Below, in pieces: positions 52,860-61,061 of a DNA stretch of 64,000 bases; within the stretch, counting starts at the first letter, position 1, and each line of letters opens with the position of its first letter. The stretch is from Opitutaceae bacterium UBA2377. Lineage in GTDB: Bacteria > Verrucomicrobiota > Verrucomicrobiia > Opitutales > Opitutaceae. A program made the position numbers and the translations under genes. The stretch spans positions 94,732 to 158,731 of the forward strand of contig DDSZ01000032.1 in the NCBI GenBank assembly GCA_002344205.1, read 5' to 3'. The notes below the pieces were generated by a model that did not search any database, was not told the origin of the DNA, and saw only the letters and a list, made by a program, of their open reading frames with translations.

Positions 52860-53752
52860 ACACCCGCCGCGCCGACCGCCTCTGCTTCTGGCTTTTCGCC
52901 GGCCCCGCGCTGGCGGGTTTCCTGGCCTTCAGCCTCTGGCCGATGTTGTATTCGCTGTGGCTGAGCTTCTGCCAATATGAGGTCATCGCGCCGCCGCGGT
53001 TCATCGGCGTGCAGAACTACGTCTATCTGTTCCTGCACGATCCGTCCTTCTGGGCCTCGGTGCGGGTGACGCTGGCCTTCACCGTCGTGCAGGTGCCGCT
53101 CGCGCTCATCGCGGCGCTCGCGTTTGCGCTGCTGCTGCACCAGCCGGTGAAGGCGCGGGGCTTCTGGCGCGCGCTGTATTTCCTGCCGGCGATCCTGCCG
53201 CAGGCGGCCTATGCGGTCATCTTCGGCTACATCTTCCAGGGCGACGGCGGGCTGCTCAACCAACTGCTGGCGCTCGGTGGCATCGAAGGGAAGGCCTGGA
53301 CGATGTCGGCCGGCTGGGCGCTGCCTGTGTTGATCATGATGAGCCTCTGGGCCTTTGGCTACCCGATGGTGATCTTCCTGGCGGGCCTGCAGGCCGTGCC
53401 GCGGGAGCTCTTCGAGGCGGCGCACATCGACGGCGCGGGCGCGTGGGCGCGGTTCCGTCACATCACGCTGCCGCTTATTTCTCCCGTGATCCTGTTCAAC
53501 CTCGTCATGGGCGTGATCGCCGCGCTCAAGGTCTTCGACCTCGCCTACGCCTTCAGCATCACGCAGAACATCCCGCCCGGCGGCCCGGCGCGCGCCACGC
53601 TTTTCTACGGGCTGAACCTCTACCAGCAGGCCTTCGGCTTCTTCCACATGGGCCTCGCCAGCGCGATGGCGTGGCTGCTCTTCCTCTTCATCATGGTCGT
53701 CACCGCGATCAATTTCCGCATCAGCCGCCGGTGGGTCCACTACGAGAACTGA
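52856..53752 (+). CDS. Sugar ABC transporter permease (MalF/UgpA type)
   Basis: A 298-residue inner-membrane protein with six TM segments. It uses a GTG start in a GTGA overlap with the binding-protein gene. The ATPase-contact loop is visible as FEAAHIDGAGAWARFRHITLP, the EAA motif of importer permeases. It pairs with the next permease. Confidence 0.9.
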   Translation: MNTRRADRLCFWLFAGPALAGFLAFSLWPMLYSLWLSFCQYEVIAPPRFIGVQNYVYLFLHDPSFWASVRVTLAFTVVQVPLALIAALAFALLLHQPVKARGFWRALYFLPAILPQAAYAVIFGYIFQGDGGLLNQLLALGGIEGKAWTMSAGWALPVLIMMSLWAFGYPMVIFLAGLQAVPRELFEAAHIDGAGAWARFRHITLPLISPVILFNLVMGVIAALKVFDLAYAFSITQNIPPGGPARATLFYGLNLYQQAFGFFHMGLASAMAWLLFLFIMVVTAINFRISRRWVHYEN

Positions 53753-53753
53753 C

Positions 53754-54614
53754 ATGCACCGCCGCCATCCCGCCGTCACGTTCTGCCTCTACGCCCTGCT
53801 GATCGCCGGGGCGCTGGTGATGGTGCTGCCGCTCGGCTGGATGGTGCTGACCAGCCTGAAAACCTATCCCGAGATCCTGCGCCATCCGCCGGCGTGGCTG
53901 CCGGCCGACCCGCAATGGGAAAATTACCGCACGGTCTGGGACGGGTTCGCCTACTACCGGTTCTTCCTGAACTCGTGCTTCGTCTCCGGGATGATCATTG
54001 CCGGCACGCTGCTCACCTGCTGTCCCGCGGCCTACGCCTTCGCCTTCTGCGAGGTGCGGCACAAGGAGCTATTTTTTGCCCTGTTGCTCAGCACGCTCAT
54101 GCTGCCCGCGCAGGTGACGGTGATCCCGCTCTTCCAGGCCTTCGCGACGCTGGGCTGGGTGGACACCTACCTGCCGCTGATCGTGCCCGCCTGGCTCGGC
54201 GGCAACGTCTTTGGCATTTTCCTGTTGCGGCAGTTCTTCCGCACCATCCCGAAGAGTTTTATCGAGGCGGCACGGATGGACGGCGCGTCGGAGTGGACGA
54301 TTCTCTGGCGGCTGATCGTGCCGATGAGCCTGCCGGCGGTGCTGACCGTCGTGGTGTTCACCTTTCTCTGGAGCTGGAACGACCTCTTCAACCCGCTCAT
54401 CTACCTGCAAAGCGAGGAACTGGTCACCCTCCCGGTGGGCTTGTTGTATTTCATCGCGCGCGCCGAGCAGCTGACCGGCGGCAGCATCGGGCAGCAGCCG
54501 TGGCACCTCGTGATGACGCTCGCGACCGTCATGGTGCTGCCCGTCATCGCGGTGTTTGTGTTCGTGCAGCGCCGCTTTATCGAGGGCGTGGCCGCGGGCG
54601 GCGTGAAGGGGTGA
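53754..54614 (+). CDS. Sugar ABC transporter permease (MalG/UgpE type)
   Basis: A 286-residue membrane protein with six TM segments and the EAA loop IEAARMDGASEWTILWRLIVP, plus SLKTYPEILRHPPAWLP near the N-terminus, a common MalG feature. No ATPase gene lies in the operon, so a shared MsmK/UgpC-like ATPase encoded elsewhere is presumably used. Confidence 0.9.
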   Translation: MHRRHPAVTFCLYALLIAGALVMVLPLGWMVLTSLKTYPEILRHPPAWLPADPQWENYRTVWDGFAYYRFFLNSCFVSGMIIAGTLLTCCPAAYAFAFCEVRHKELFFALLLSTLMLPAQVTVIPLFQAFATLGWVDTYLPLIVPAWLGGNVFGIFLLRQFFRTIPKSFIEAARMDGASEWTILWRLIVPMSLPAVLTVVVFTFLWSWNDLFNPLIYLQSEELVTLPVGLLYFIARAEQLTGGSIGQQPWHLVMTLATVMVLPVIAVFVFVQRRFIEGVAAGGVKG

Positions 54615-54626
54615 GGCGTTTGGCCG

Positions 54627-56552
54627 TCAGCCCGGCGTTCCCGGGGGTTGCAGGAAAATTTCCCTCAGGGCCTCGGCCGCGGGCTTGGGCCGGCCGTAAA
54701 AATCGAGCAGCGCCGTGTTGACCGGACAGGGAAAGGTGTCGTGGCCCATCCAGATGATGATGCCGCCGCAACGGGGAAAGCGCCGTTTGCACGCGCGCAC
54801 CGGCCGCAGCAGCGCCTCGGTCTGGATGCGCTGGCTCCAGGCGACGAATTCCGGCAGGTCGTGCGGCTGGCGTCCGTGGTCCTGCTGGAAGGCGGCGTCC
54901 TGCAGCCAGAACCCGAAGCGGCGCCAGAGCGGGTTGCGGTCGTGGAGCGGCAGCAGCGAGCCCGGTGCATAATAGCGCTCAAGGATGTCGAGCGGACTCG
55001 CGCCCGGGGCGCCGACCTCGGAGCGGAAAAGGGCGTCGTCGCGCTGCCAGTAGGAATCGGGCGCGGGTTGCCACGGGCCGTGCACATCCCAGTGCAGGCC
55101 GAGGCCGAATTCCTTCTCGTCGGCCATGAAGCGCGGGCCGCTGGCGGAGGTAGGCAGGAAGCGACGGTCGGGATCGAGCGCCGCGGCTTCCTCCGCCATC
55201 ATGCCGATCAGCGGGTGCGCGGTCGTCACGGGTTTGCCGGTGCCGATCTTGCCGCCGTCGAGCGCACCCTGCAACTCGTTGCCGCCGCACCAGCAGAGCA
55301 GCGAGGCGTGATGCTGGCGGCGTGCGAGGTAGCTGCGCACGATGGGCTGCGCCTCCGCGATGACGGTGGGATCCTCGGGCGGCCAGTTGTCCACGCCGGA
55401 GGAGGAGAAGGGAAACTCCTGCCAGACCAGCAGGCCGAGGCGGTCGCAGAGCTCGTAGAAGAGTTCTGTTTCCAGAAAAGCCCCGCCCCAGACACGCAGC
55501 ACGTTCAGGCCCATGTCCGCGTAGGCGCGGATGCGTGTTTCGTAGTCTGCGGGTGTGAGGTCGGCGTAGTTGGGCCGGATGGGCGTCCAGTTGACGCCTT
55601 GGAGAAACACGGGCCGGCCGTTGATGACGCACAGCCAGGGATCGGCACCCGGCGGCGCATCGGCGCAGGCCCGCCACTCGACCTGCTTGAAACCGATGGT
55701 GCGGCTCCATTCGTCTGCCGTCTGACCGTCGGTGCCGGTGAGCCGGCAGGTGAGCCGGTAGGTTTTCTGTGGCCCTTCGCGGTTCGGCCACCACGGCTCC
55801 ACCGGCAGGTCGGCGAACGCGGCGCCGGCGGCGAGTTGCACGGGCGTGACGGTGGTGCGGAGCACGTTCCGGCCGCCGTCGTCGAGGCGCACCTCGACGG
55901 AGCCGGGAGCCTGGCCGAACAGCGTGAAGCCCCGGGTCGTGACCTGGCAGCGCATCGCGGTGAGTTCGGCTCCGTCGGACAGCTCCAGCGTCACGCGGTC
56001 CCAGATGCCGATCTGCACGAGCCGCGGCTGCCAGTCCCAGGTGTAGTTGAAGCGCGCCTTCCAGTCCTTGATGCGCGAGGTGTAGCCGACCTGGCCGAGC
56101 CAGCGGGGCGGCGGGTCAAACACGATCTGCAGCGTGTTTTCATCGGCCAGCGGCACGGCGGAGAGGTCGAAGACGTGCTCGACGAAACCGTTTTCAAACC
56201 GGCCGACGAGCCGGCCGTTGCAGCATACCCAGCCGGCGTGGTCGAGCCCGGCACAGCGCAGCCGGCGGATGGGCGCGCCCTCAAGCCACGCGCGGGGCAG
56301 GGTGGTGGCGTAAACCCAGGCGCGGTTCTCCACCCATTCGGCGGCGCGGCTGTCCAGGTTGTGGTTCCAGTCGGGGAGCTGGTCCTGTTCCCGCAGCAGT
56401 TGCTGCACGGAGGCGGGCATGCGCGCCGGGATGGGCACAGTCTCGCTGATGATGACGATGCCGGTTTCCATGCTGGCGTAGGTGCGCCAGGTGTCGGGGA
56501 TAAATCCGGCGAGGGTCCAGGTGGCGGCGGCAAGATCGCGGCTCGTTTTCAT
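54627..56552 (-). CDS. Glycoside hydrolase family 2 protein (beta-mannosidase-like)
   Basis: A 641-residue protein without signal peptide. An N-terminal sugar-binding domain (DHAGWVCCNGRLVG, NPPRWLGQ-like PPPRWLGQVGYTS) is followed by the immunoglobulin-like domain and the TIM barrel: GVNWTPIRPNYA, LNVLRVWGGAF, WCGGNELQG with acid/base Glu426 and IIIWMGHD. This resembles beta-mannosidases and exo-beta-glucosaminidases of GH2. It is shorter than typical (about 800) and lacks extra C-terminal domains. It is convergent with the importer operon. Confidence 0.83.
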   Translation of the reverse strand: MKTSRDLAAATWTLAGFIPDTWRTYASMETGIVIISETVPIPARMPASVQQLLREQDQLPDWNHNLDSRAAEWVENRAWVYATTLPRAWLEGAPIRRLRCAGLDHAGWVCCNGRLVGRFENGFVEHVFDLSAVPLADENTLQIVFDPPPRWLGQVGYTSRIKDWKARFNYTWDWQPRLVQIGIWDRVTLELSDGAELTAMRCQVTTRGFTLFGQAPGSVEVRLDDGGRNVLRTTVTPVQLAAGAAFADLPVEPWWPNREGPQKTYRLTCRLTGTDGQTADEWSRTIGFKQVEWRACADAPPGADPWLCVINGRPVFLQGVNWTPIRPNYADLTPADYETRIRAYADMGLNVLRVWGGAFLETELFYELCDRLGLLVWQEFPFSSSGVDNWPPEDPTVIAEAQPIVRSYLARRQHHASLLCWCGGNELQGALDGGKIGTGKPVTTAHPLIGMMAEEAAALDPDRRFLPTSASGPRFMADEKEFGLGLHWDVHGPWQPAPDSYWQRDDALFRSEVGAPGASPLDILERYYAPGSLLPLHDRNPLWRRFGFWLQDAAFQQDHGRQPHDLPEFVAWSQRIQTEALLRPVRACKRRFPRCGGIIIWMGHDTFPCPVNTALLDFYGRPKPAAEALREIFLQPPGTPG

Positions 56553-56672
56553 GCGTGGGGCAGGGGTGCGACCGGGGAGGACGCGGTGGGGAACTGTCCG
56601 GTGACGGGAAGCGGAGGCAATCACGAACCGACCGCGTTGGGCCGGTTTCAGGCAGCGCGGCCGCCTCTCCGG

Positions 56673-57980
56673 CTATTCGGCCGGCAGTTCGCGGCCGAAG
56701 AGCGTCTCCCACATCAGGTCGTAGAGCTGGGTGTTGTCGAGGTTCACGCGCAGGCGCTCGGCGTTGAGGCCGGCGGCGCGGGCGACCACGGCGCCGATGA
56801 CATCGTCGGGTGCACCCCAGCTCACGCCGAACCAGAAGCGGTGACCCCGGGCGTCAGGCGCAGAGAGAAAGGCGGGCGTGCCGGTGCCGGCCACGCCGTC
56901 GAGCGGCGTGCCGATCTTGGTCACAGGCGGGAGCACCGGCGCGGGTTCGTCGGGACTCTTTTGCATCCCGAAGTCCACGATTTGCATGGCCCCGGCGTCG
57001 CTGTCGGAACCGGTGAGGATGAGCGTGTCCGGGTGACGGGTGAGAAATGCGCGGGCCACGCCGATGGCGGCGTCGGCGCGGCGCAGCGCCTCGAAGGTGC
57101 CGGCGGCGTTGTAGCGGTTGGCGAAGTTGTCGGTGCCCTCCTCCTCGACGACGAGGATGAACCGCTTGCCCAGCCGCTCGAAGACCTGCAGGGCGGCGCG
57201 CGTCATGTCGGCGACATCGGGCGTGCCCGGATTGTAGTGCGGCAGTCTGGCGGCGGCCAGTTTCTCCTCGGTCTCGTAGTTGTAGGTGTCGGTCGCGGCG
57301 AAGACGCCGAGGAGTTTGGTGGTTGCGGGATCGGCCGCGGCTGCGAGGAGTTCGGCGCGGTCATACACGACCGTGTAGCCGGCGGCGCGGGCGGCGGCGA
57401 TGAGGTCGAGCCCGTCCGTGCGCACGCCGGGCGCGCTATGCCGGCCGGTGACCCCGGTCGGGAGCAGGTAAATTTCCCCGCCGGACAGGATGACCTCGGC
57501 CCCGCTTTCCAGGATGGTTTTGGTGATGCCGGTGAAATCGGTGCGGCGCGGGCTGCTGGCGAGAAAGACGCCCGAGCCGGGCTCGGCGATGTGACCGGTG
57601 TTGATCACGCCGGCGGCGAGACCGGCGGCCATGGCCTCGCGCATGATCGAGACGTCCGCGCCGCTGCGCGACTTGATGGGCGTGCGTCCGTCCATCCCGT
57701 AGGAATCGCGGACAACCTTCCTGCCCCAGGCGTGCACCGTGCCGCCGCCGTGCGAGGTGGGGTGGAGGCTGTCCTTGTAGTGGCTGCGGTAGAGCCCGAC
57801 GTGCGGCAGGTGGTCCCACTCGAGCATGGCGTCGGGTCCGGCGAGATAGATCCGGGCGGCGTTCCACGTGTTGAGCGAAGTGCCGTCGGGATGGATGAAG
57901 ATAACGCTGCCGGGCTTGGGTCCGGCGGAAAAGGCAAGGCTGGCGGTGAGCAGCAGGAGGCAGACAAGGAACGGACGCAT
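56673..57980 (-). CDS. Alkaline phosphatase-superfamily protein with altered active site
   Basis: A 435-residue exported protein (signal peptide ending near LAFSAG). It follows the PhoA-type layout: VIFIHPDGTSLNTW with a metal Asp, VVEEEGTDNFANRYN, and LILTGSDSDAGAM. The segment expected to hold the Asp-Ser-Ala nucleophile reads HPTSHGGGTVHAWG; the zinc ligands His331 and Asp-His 369-370 of E. coli PhoA appear as Asn and SD/D. It may be inactive, use other ligands, or act on a different ester. The start at 57980 gives the signal peptide. Upstream it lies next to ssrA. Confidence 0.75.
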   Translation of the reverse strand: MRPFLVCLLLLTASLAFSAGPKPGSVIFIHPDGTSLNTWNAARIYLAGPDAMLEWDHLPHVGLYRSHYKDSLHPTSHGGGTVHAWGRKVVRDSYGMDGRTPIKSRSGADVSIMREAMAAGLAAGVINTGHIAEPGSGVFLASSPRRTDFTGITKTILESGAEVILSGGEIYLLPTGVTGRHSAPGVRTDGLDLIAAARAAGYTVVYDRAELLAAAADPATTKLLGVFAATDTYNYETEEKLAAARLPHYNPGTPDVADMTRAALQVFERLGKRFILVVEEEGTDNFANRYNAAGTFEALRRADAAIGVARAFLTRHPDTLILTGSDSDAGAMQIVDFGMQKSPDEPAPVLPPVTKIGTPLDGVAGTGTPAFLSAPDARGHRFWFGVSWGAPDDVIGAVVARAAGLNAERLRVNLDNTQLYDLMWETLFGRELPAE

Positions 57981-58145
57981 GGCGTCAGCGTGCGGCCAAA
58001 ATGCCGCGGGGCAACCCCGGACGGCCGGGTCACGTGATTGTGACGTAGGGGAATTACGATACTTGCACTTTGCCGCTGTATCCTGCACCTTGGCCGACCT
58101 GTTCTTTGATTGGCTCGCGCCCAATCATCCGACTGTTCCCATTTT

Positions 58146-58498
58146 GGGGGTGTTCCGGATTCGATCCTTGGTTGGAGTGCGCCGCTGCCGTTCGAGAGTG
58201 TTAGGTCTCTCGTAAATCCTCCTGCAAAACAATAATAGGCAACTACGAAGAAATGCCCTTGGCCGCCTAAGTGCGGCCTCGTTGGTCCGGCGACACCTGC
58301 TAGCCGGAACTAACGTCGACAGCAGGCATAGTGTGCGGTGCGACCCGCGGACTGCACACAGTATCTTCACCCGGGGGTTGGCCGGGGCTTAAGCGCGCGT
58401 GAACGCGTAACTCCGGCGAGATTAATCTCACGCTACAACGGTAGACGCGGTGTGCAAAGGTCAGGGACACGCGGGTTCAACTCCCGCCACCTCCACCA
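58146..58498 (+). ncRNA. ssrA: Transfer-messenger RNA (tmRNA)
   Basis: One-piece tmRNA of 353 bases. The 5' end GGGGGTGTTCCGGATTCGATC and the 3' end GCGGGTTCAACTCCCGC with CACCTCCACCA are typical; 5' GGGGGTG pairs with CACCTCC (one G-U) as the acceptor stem and the T-arm stem is perfect. The tag frame from GGC at 58238 reads GNYEEMPLAA and stops at TAA 58268-58270, in the loop of the hairpin GGCCGC/GCGGCC (58261-58278). tmRNA rescues stalled ribosomes and tags nascent proteins. The GCA frame used in many species hits a stop after three codons, so GGC is probably the resume codon. Confidence 0.92.
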
Positions 58499-58510
58499 TT
58501 TCCTGTGCAA

Positions 58511-58545
58511 GCCCCGCACGATGATCGTCATCGCGCGGGGCTTTT
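58511..58545 (+). terminator. Rho-independent terminator of ssrA
   Basis: GCCCCGC (58511-58517) pairs with GCGGGGC (58535-58541), and CGATGA/TCATCG extend the stem inside, with a 3-base loop. TTTT follows at 58542-58545. It lies 12 bases after the tmRNA 3' end. Confidence 0.85.
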
Positions 58546-58579
58546 GCGTGTTTGCTTGTCCGGTCAACGAATGCCCGGA

Positions 58580-61051
58580 TTACGCGCAGACAGAAGCCGG
58601 CAACCTCAGCGGTTTGAAATGCCACTCCGGGATATGGGTGCGGGCGGGGGCGTCGGCGGGATCGGCGAAGTTTTTGTCGCCGAGCACCTGGCCGGGGCTC
58701 ACGACGGGCCAGTCGCCAAGATAGTAGTGGTGCGGCCCGAAGTGGTTGTAGGTGCTTGGCACGAGCGCGACCTGCAGGCTGTGCGGACCGGCGGCGAGGG
58801 GAGTGGCGAGGGTGAGCGACCAGTCGGGTCCCCAAATCCAGTCGTGTGGCCGGCCGTCAATCGTGAGGTGCAGCGCATCGGCTTGCACGTTGGTGAAGGC
58901 GAGACGTGCGGCCGGAGTGGTCAGCGTGAAGGTGGCTTCGGCGTGCAGCGGTTGGTGCAAAAAGGGGAGACCCGCGGTCACGAGTTCGGCGGTCGGATCA
59001 ATCACCGTGAGGCTGGCGGTGAACGGTCCCGCGGTGCGCAGGGTGCGGTTGGGGCCGGGACCGTAGGGCGCGGCGCTGTGCAGGGTGAAGACGCCTTTGA
59101 GCCAGACGAAGGGTTTGCCGGGCAGATCGCTGCGCACGGTGCGGAAGGTTAGCGTGTGGATGCCGCGGCCGAGGACGGGCAGGGTGGCGAAGCTGCCGTC
59201 GTCGCCAGTGGTGAGGACGAGGGGTCGAGCGTCGAGGGTGGCCTCCACGAGATCATCGGCGAAGTGCAGCCTGAGGGGAGGAGTGGCGTCGTGGTCGAAG
59301 GCGGTGGGGAATGCGACCGTGTAGGTTGCCGGTGCCGTGCGGGTGGGTTCGAGCAGCCAGGCGTTTTCGGGCAGGGCCGGGAGGGTCCACGTGAGCGGGA
59401 ATGTGAGGTAGGGCGCGTTATCCCTAACGCGCCGGGGGTTTTCGGCGGATGTGGCGGATGACGGCGGGTTAGGGATCCGGCCTTCGCGTGAAGCTACGGC
59501 GGATGCAGCAACCCGCCCTACCTTCGACCAGTCGCCGCGGAGAATCGCGGCCGGATCGATGACGAGTTGCGCGTAGGTGGCTTGGCCGAGCCGCACGCGG
59601 CCGTCGGGCAGGAGTTCGCCATCGGTTTCCAACGTGCGTTCGTCGGTGACATCGTAGGCGATGCCGGCGGCCTTGAGTTTTTCCAGTGTGGCGAGGAAGG
59701 CGGAGTTGATGCGGCTCGCCGGGGTGTTGGGGAAGGTCGAGGCGTTGTGCCCGTTGGTCTGCATGAGCTCCCACGGCTCATACTCGGCCATGAGTCCGCG
59801 GTAGGGCGCGACGACGAGCGTGGCGGGCACGGCGGGCGGATGGGTGGCGAGTTCGCGCGCCACGCGGTCGAGCACGGCCGGGAACGCCTCCTTCCAGCTG
59901 AGGTGCAGTGGCTCGGAGGGCGACCAGTCGGTGATGGCGGGGGTGTCGAGCCGGTATTGGCTGAGGTGAAAGACGAAGTCGGTGATGCCGTTGCGGCCGA
60001 GCCAGAGCAGGTAGCGTTCGAGGTCCTCCGGCGTGGCGCCCCAGCCGGCACCGCCGAAGCACTCGACCATCGCGCGACCGGTGCCGAACTGACGGGCAAA
60101 CGAGCCGGCCTGGCGCGGGAAAAAATCGAGCGACGGGTAGCGCTCCAGCGCATCAATGCCGGGCATCGAGAGGTGGCGGAAAATGCGGTGGCACGAGCCG
60201 ACCATCGGGAGCTGGAAGAGCGGATGCTCCTCGCCCTTCACGTGGCCGATGAACTGTTTGCCGTGTCGCAGGCACCACGCGTGGTAGGGCGCGAAGAAGC
60301 CGCCGATCAGGGTGTCGGTGACCAATTCCCAGAACGTTGCGCGGATTTCCTGATAGCCCTCGCCGCGGGCGAAAAGGAGCGGGAGTTTTTCCAGGTAGCC
60401 GGCCCCAAAAGCGGCGCGGAGTTTTTCCGGCATGACGCGCGACCACGGGATGCCGGCGGTTTCCGGAAACGGATCCTTGATCATGCCCGATTCGGGCTCG
60501 TCGAAGAAGATGGCCTCAATGTAGTCCCACGCTTCCGGAGAGAGCCCGGCGCGGTAGCGCTCGTGGATGAGTTCGAGAAAATGGCCGAGCACGCGTGGGT
60601 CGAGTGTGTCCACGTAGTTGGTCTTGCGCGGGGTGAGGTGCCAGGTCTTGGCGCCCGTGGTGCCAGCGGGCGCGAGCCGGTTGGCGGCATCGGTGTGGAA
60701 GACGCCGAGCGAATCCGCCGTGGCGGCGAGCGTGAGGTCGAGCCGCATGGCGCCGCTGTCGGGATACTGCCCGAGGACCTTGCCGTCGCCGGTGCCGCTC
60801 GGCCATCCGTTCTCATCGTAAAGCCAGAAACGCAGGCCGAGTTCCTTGGCGTGCAGGATGGTGGCGTTGACCTGCGCGAGGTAGTCGTCGCTCAGGTAGG
60901 GCGGGATGCCGGGATAGAAACGCGGGTGAAAGACCACGCCGTGCAGTCCGGCGGCCTGGAAGTCGGCGAGTTGCCGGCGCAGGCGGGCCTGGTCGAGCGG
61001 ACCGTTGATGGACCAGAACGTGTAGTAGCGCGGGGCGGGGGAAGTGTTCAT
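58580..61051 (-). CDS. GH106-like glycoside hydrolase (alpha-L-rhamnosidase-like)
   Basis: An 823-residue protein without signal peptide. The N-terminal barrel region has HARFYPG-like HPRFYPGIPPYLSD, FWLYDENGWPSGTGDGKV and IFFDEPESGM, which resemble the GH106 alpha-L-rhamnosidase family. Beta-sandwich domains follow. Residues 511-548 are encoded by a palindromic repeat inserted in frame (59408-59521). The start at 61051 is chosen by family-like sequence onset. It lies 10 bases downstream of the sialidase-like gene, in one operon. Substrate is inferred loosely. Confidence 0.72.
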   Translation of the reverse strand: MNTSPAPRYYTFWSINGPLDQARLRRQLADFQAAGLHGVVFHPRFYPGIPPYLSDDYLAQVNATILHAKELGLRFWLYDENGWPSGTGDGKVLGQYPDSGAMRLDLTLAATADSLGVFHTDAANRLAPAGTTGAKTWHLTPRKTNYVDTLDPRVLGHFLELIHERYRAGLSPEAWDYIEAIFFDEPESGMIKDPFPETAGIPWSRVMPEKLRAAFGAGYLEKLPLLFARGEGYQEIRATFWELVTDTLIGGFFAPYHAWCLRHGKQFIGHVKGEEHPLFQLPMVGSCHRIFRHLSMPGIDALERYPSLDFFPRQAGSFARQFGTGRAMVECFGGAGWGATPEDLERYLLWLGRNGITDFVFHLSQYRLDTPAITDWSPSEPLHLSWKEAFPAVLDRVARELATHPPAVPATLVVAPYRGLMAEYEPWELMQTNGHNASTFPNTPASRINSAFLATLEKLKAAGIAYDVTDERTLETDGELLPDGRVRLGQATYAQLVIDPAAILRGDWSKVGRVAASAVASREGRIPNPPSSATSAENPRRVRDNAPYLTFPLTWTLPALPENAWLLEPTRTAPATYTVAFPTAFDHDATPPLRLHFADDLVEATLDARPLVLTTGDDGSFATLPVLGRGIHTLTFRTVRSDLPGKPFVWLKGVFTLHSAAPYGPGPNRTLRTAGPFTASLTVIDPTAELVTAGLPFLHQPLHAEATFTLTTPAARLAFTNVQADALHLTIDGRPHDWIWGPDWSLTLATPLAAGPHSLQVALVPSTYNHFGPHHYYLGDWPVVSPGQVLGDKNFADPADAPARTHIPEWHFKPLRLPASVCA
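59408..59521. repeat. 114-bp palindromic repeat inserted in frame in the GH106-like gene
   Basis: The ends GTAGGGCG (59408-59415) and CGCCCTAC (59514-59521) are perfect inverted repeats. Internal hairpins are GGCGCGTTA/TAACGCGCC (59412-59433) and GGCGGGTT/AACCCGCC (59463-59517). The length is 38 codons, so the host frame is kept. The encoded segment (from VGRVAASAVASREGRI to RDNAPY) is unlike its surroundings, low in hydrophobic core residues. Confidence 0.65.
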
Positions 61052-61061
61052 GCAGGCTCGC

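Noticed and set aside
54648..58037. Open frame of 1129 codons on the plus strand
   Set aside because: Antisense shadow of the GH2 and alkaline phosphatase-like genes; composition is His/Arg/Gly-rich with no domain motifs. Typical for high-GC DNA.
58125..58724. Short open frames on both strands between the alkaline phosphatase-like gene and the GH106-like gene
   Set aside because: They lie within the tmRNA gene and its terminator, which explain the sequence.
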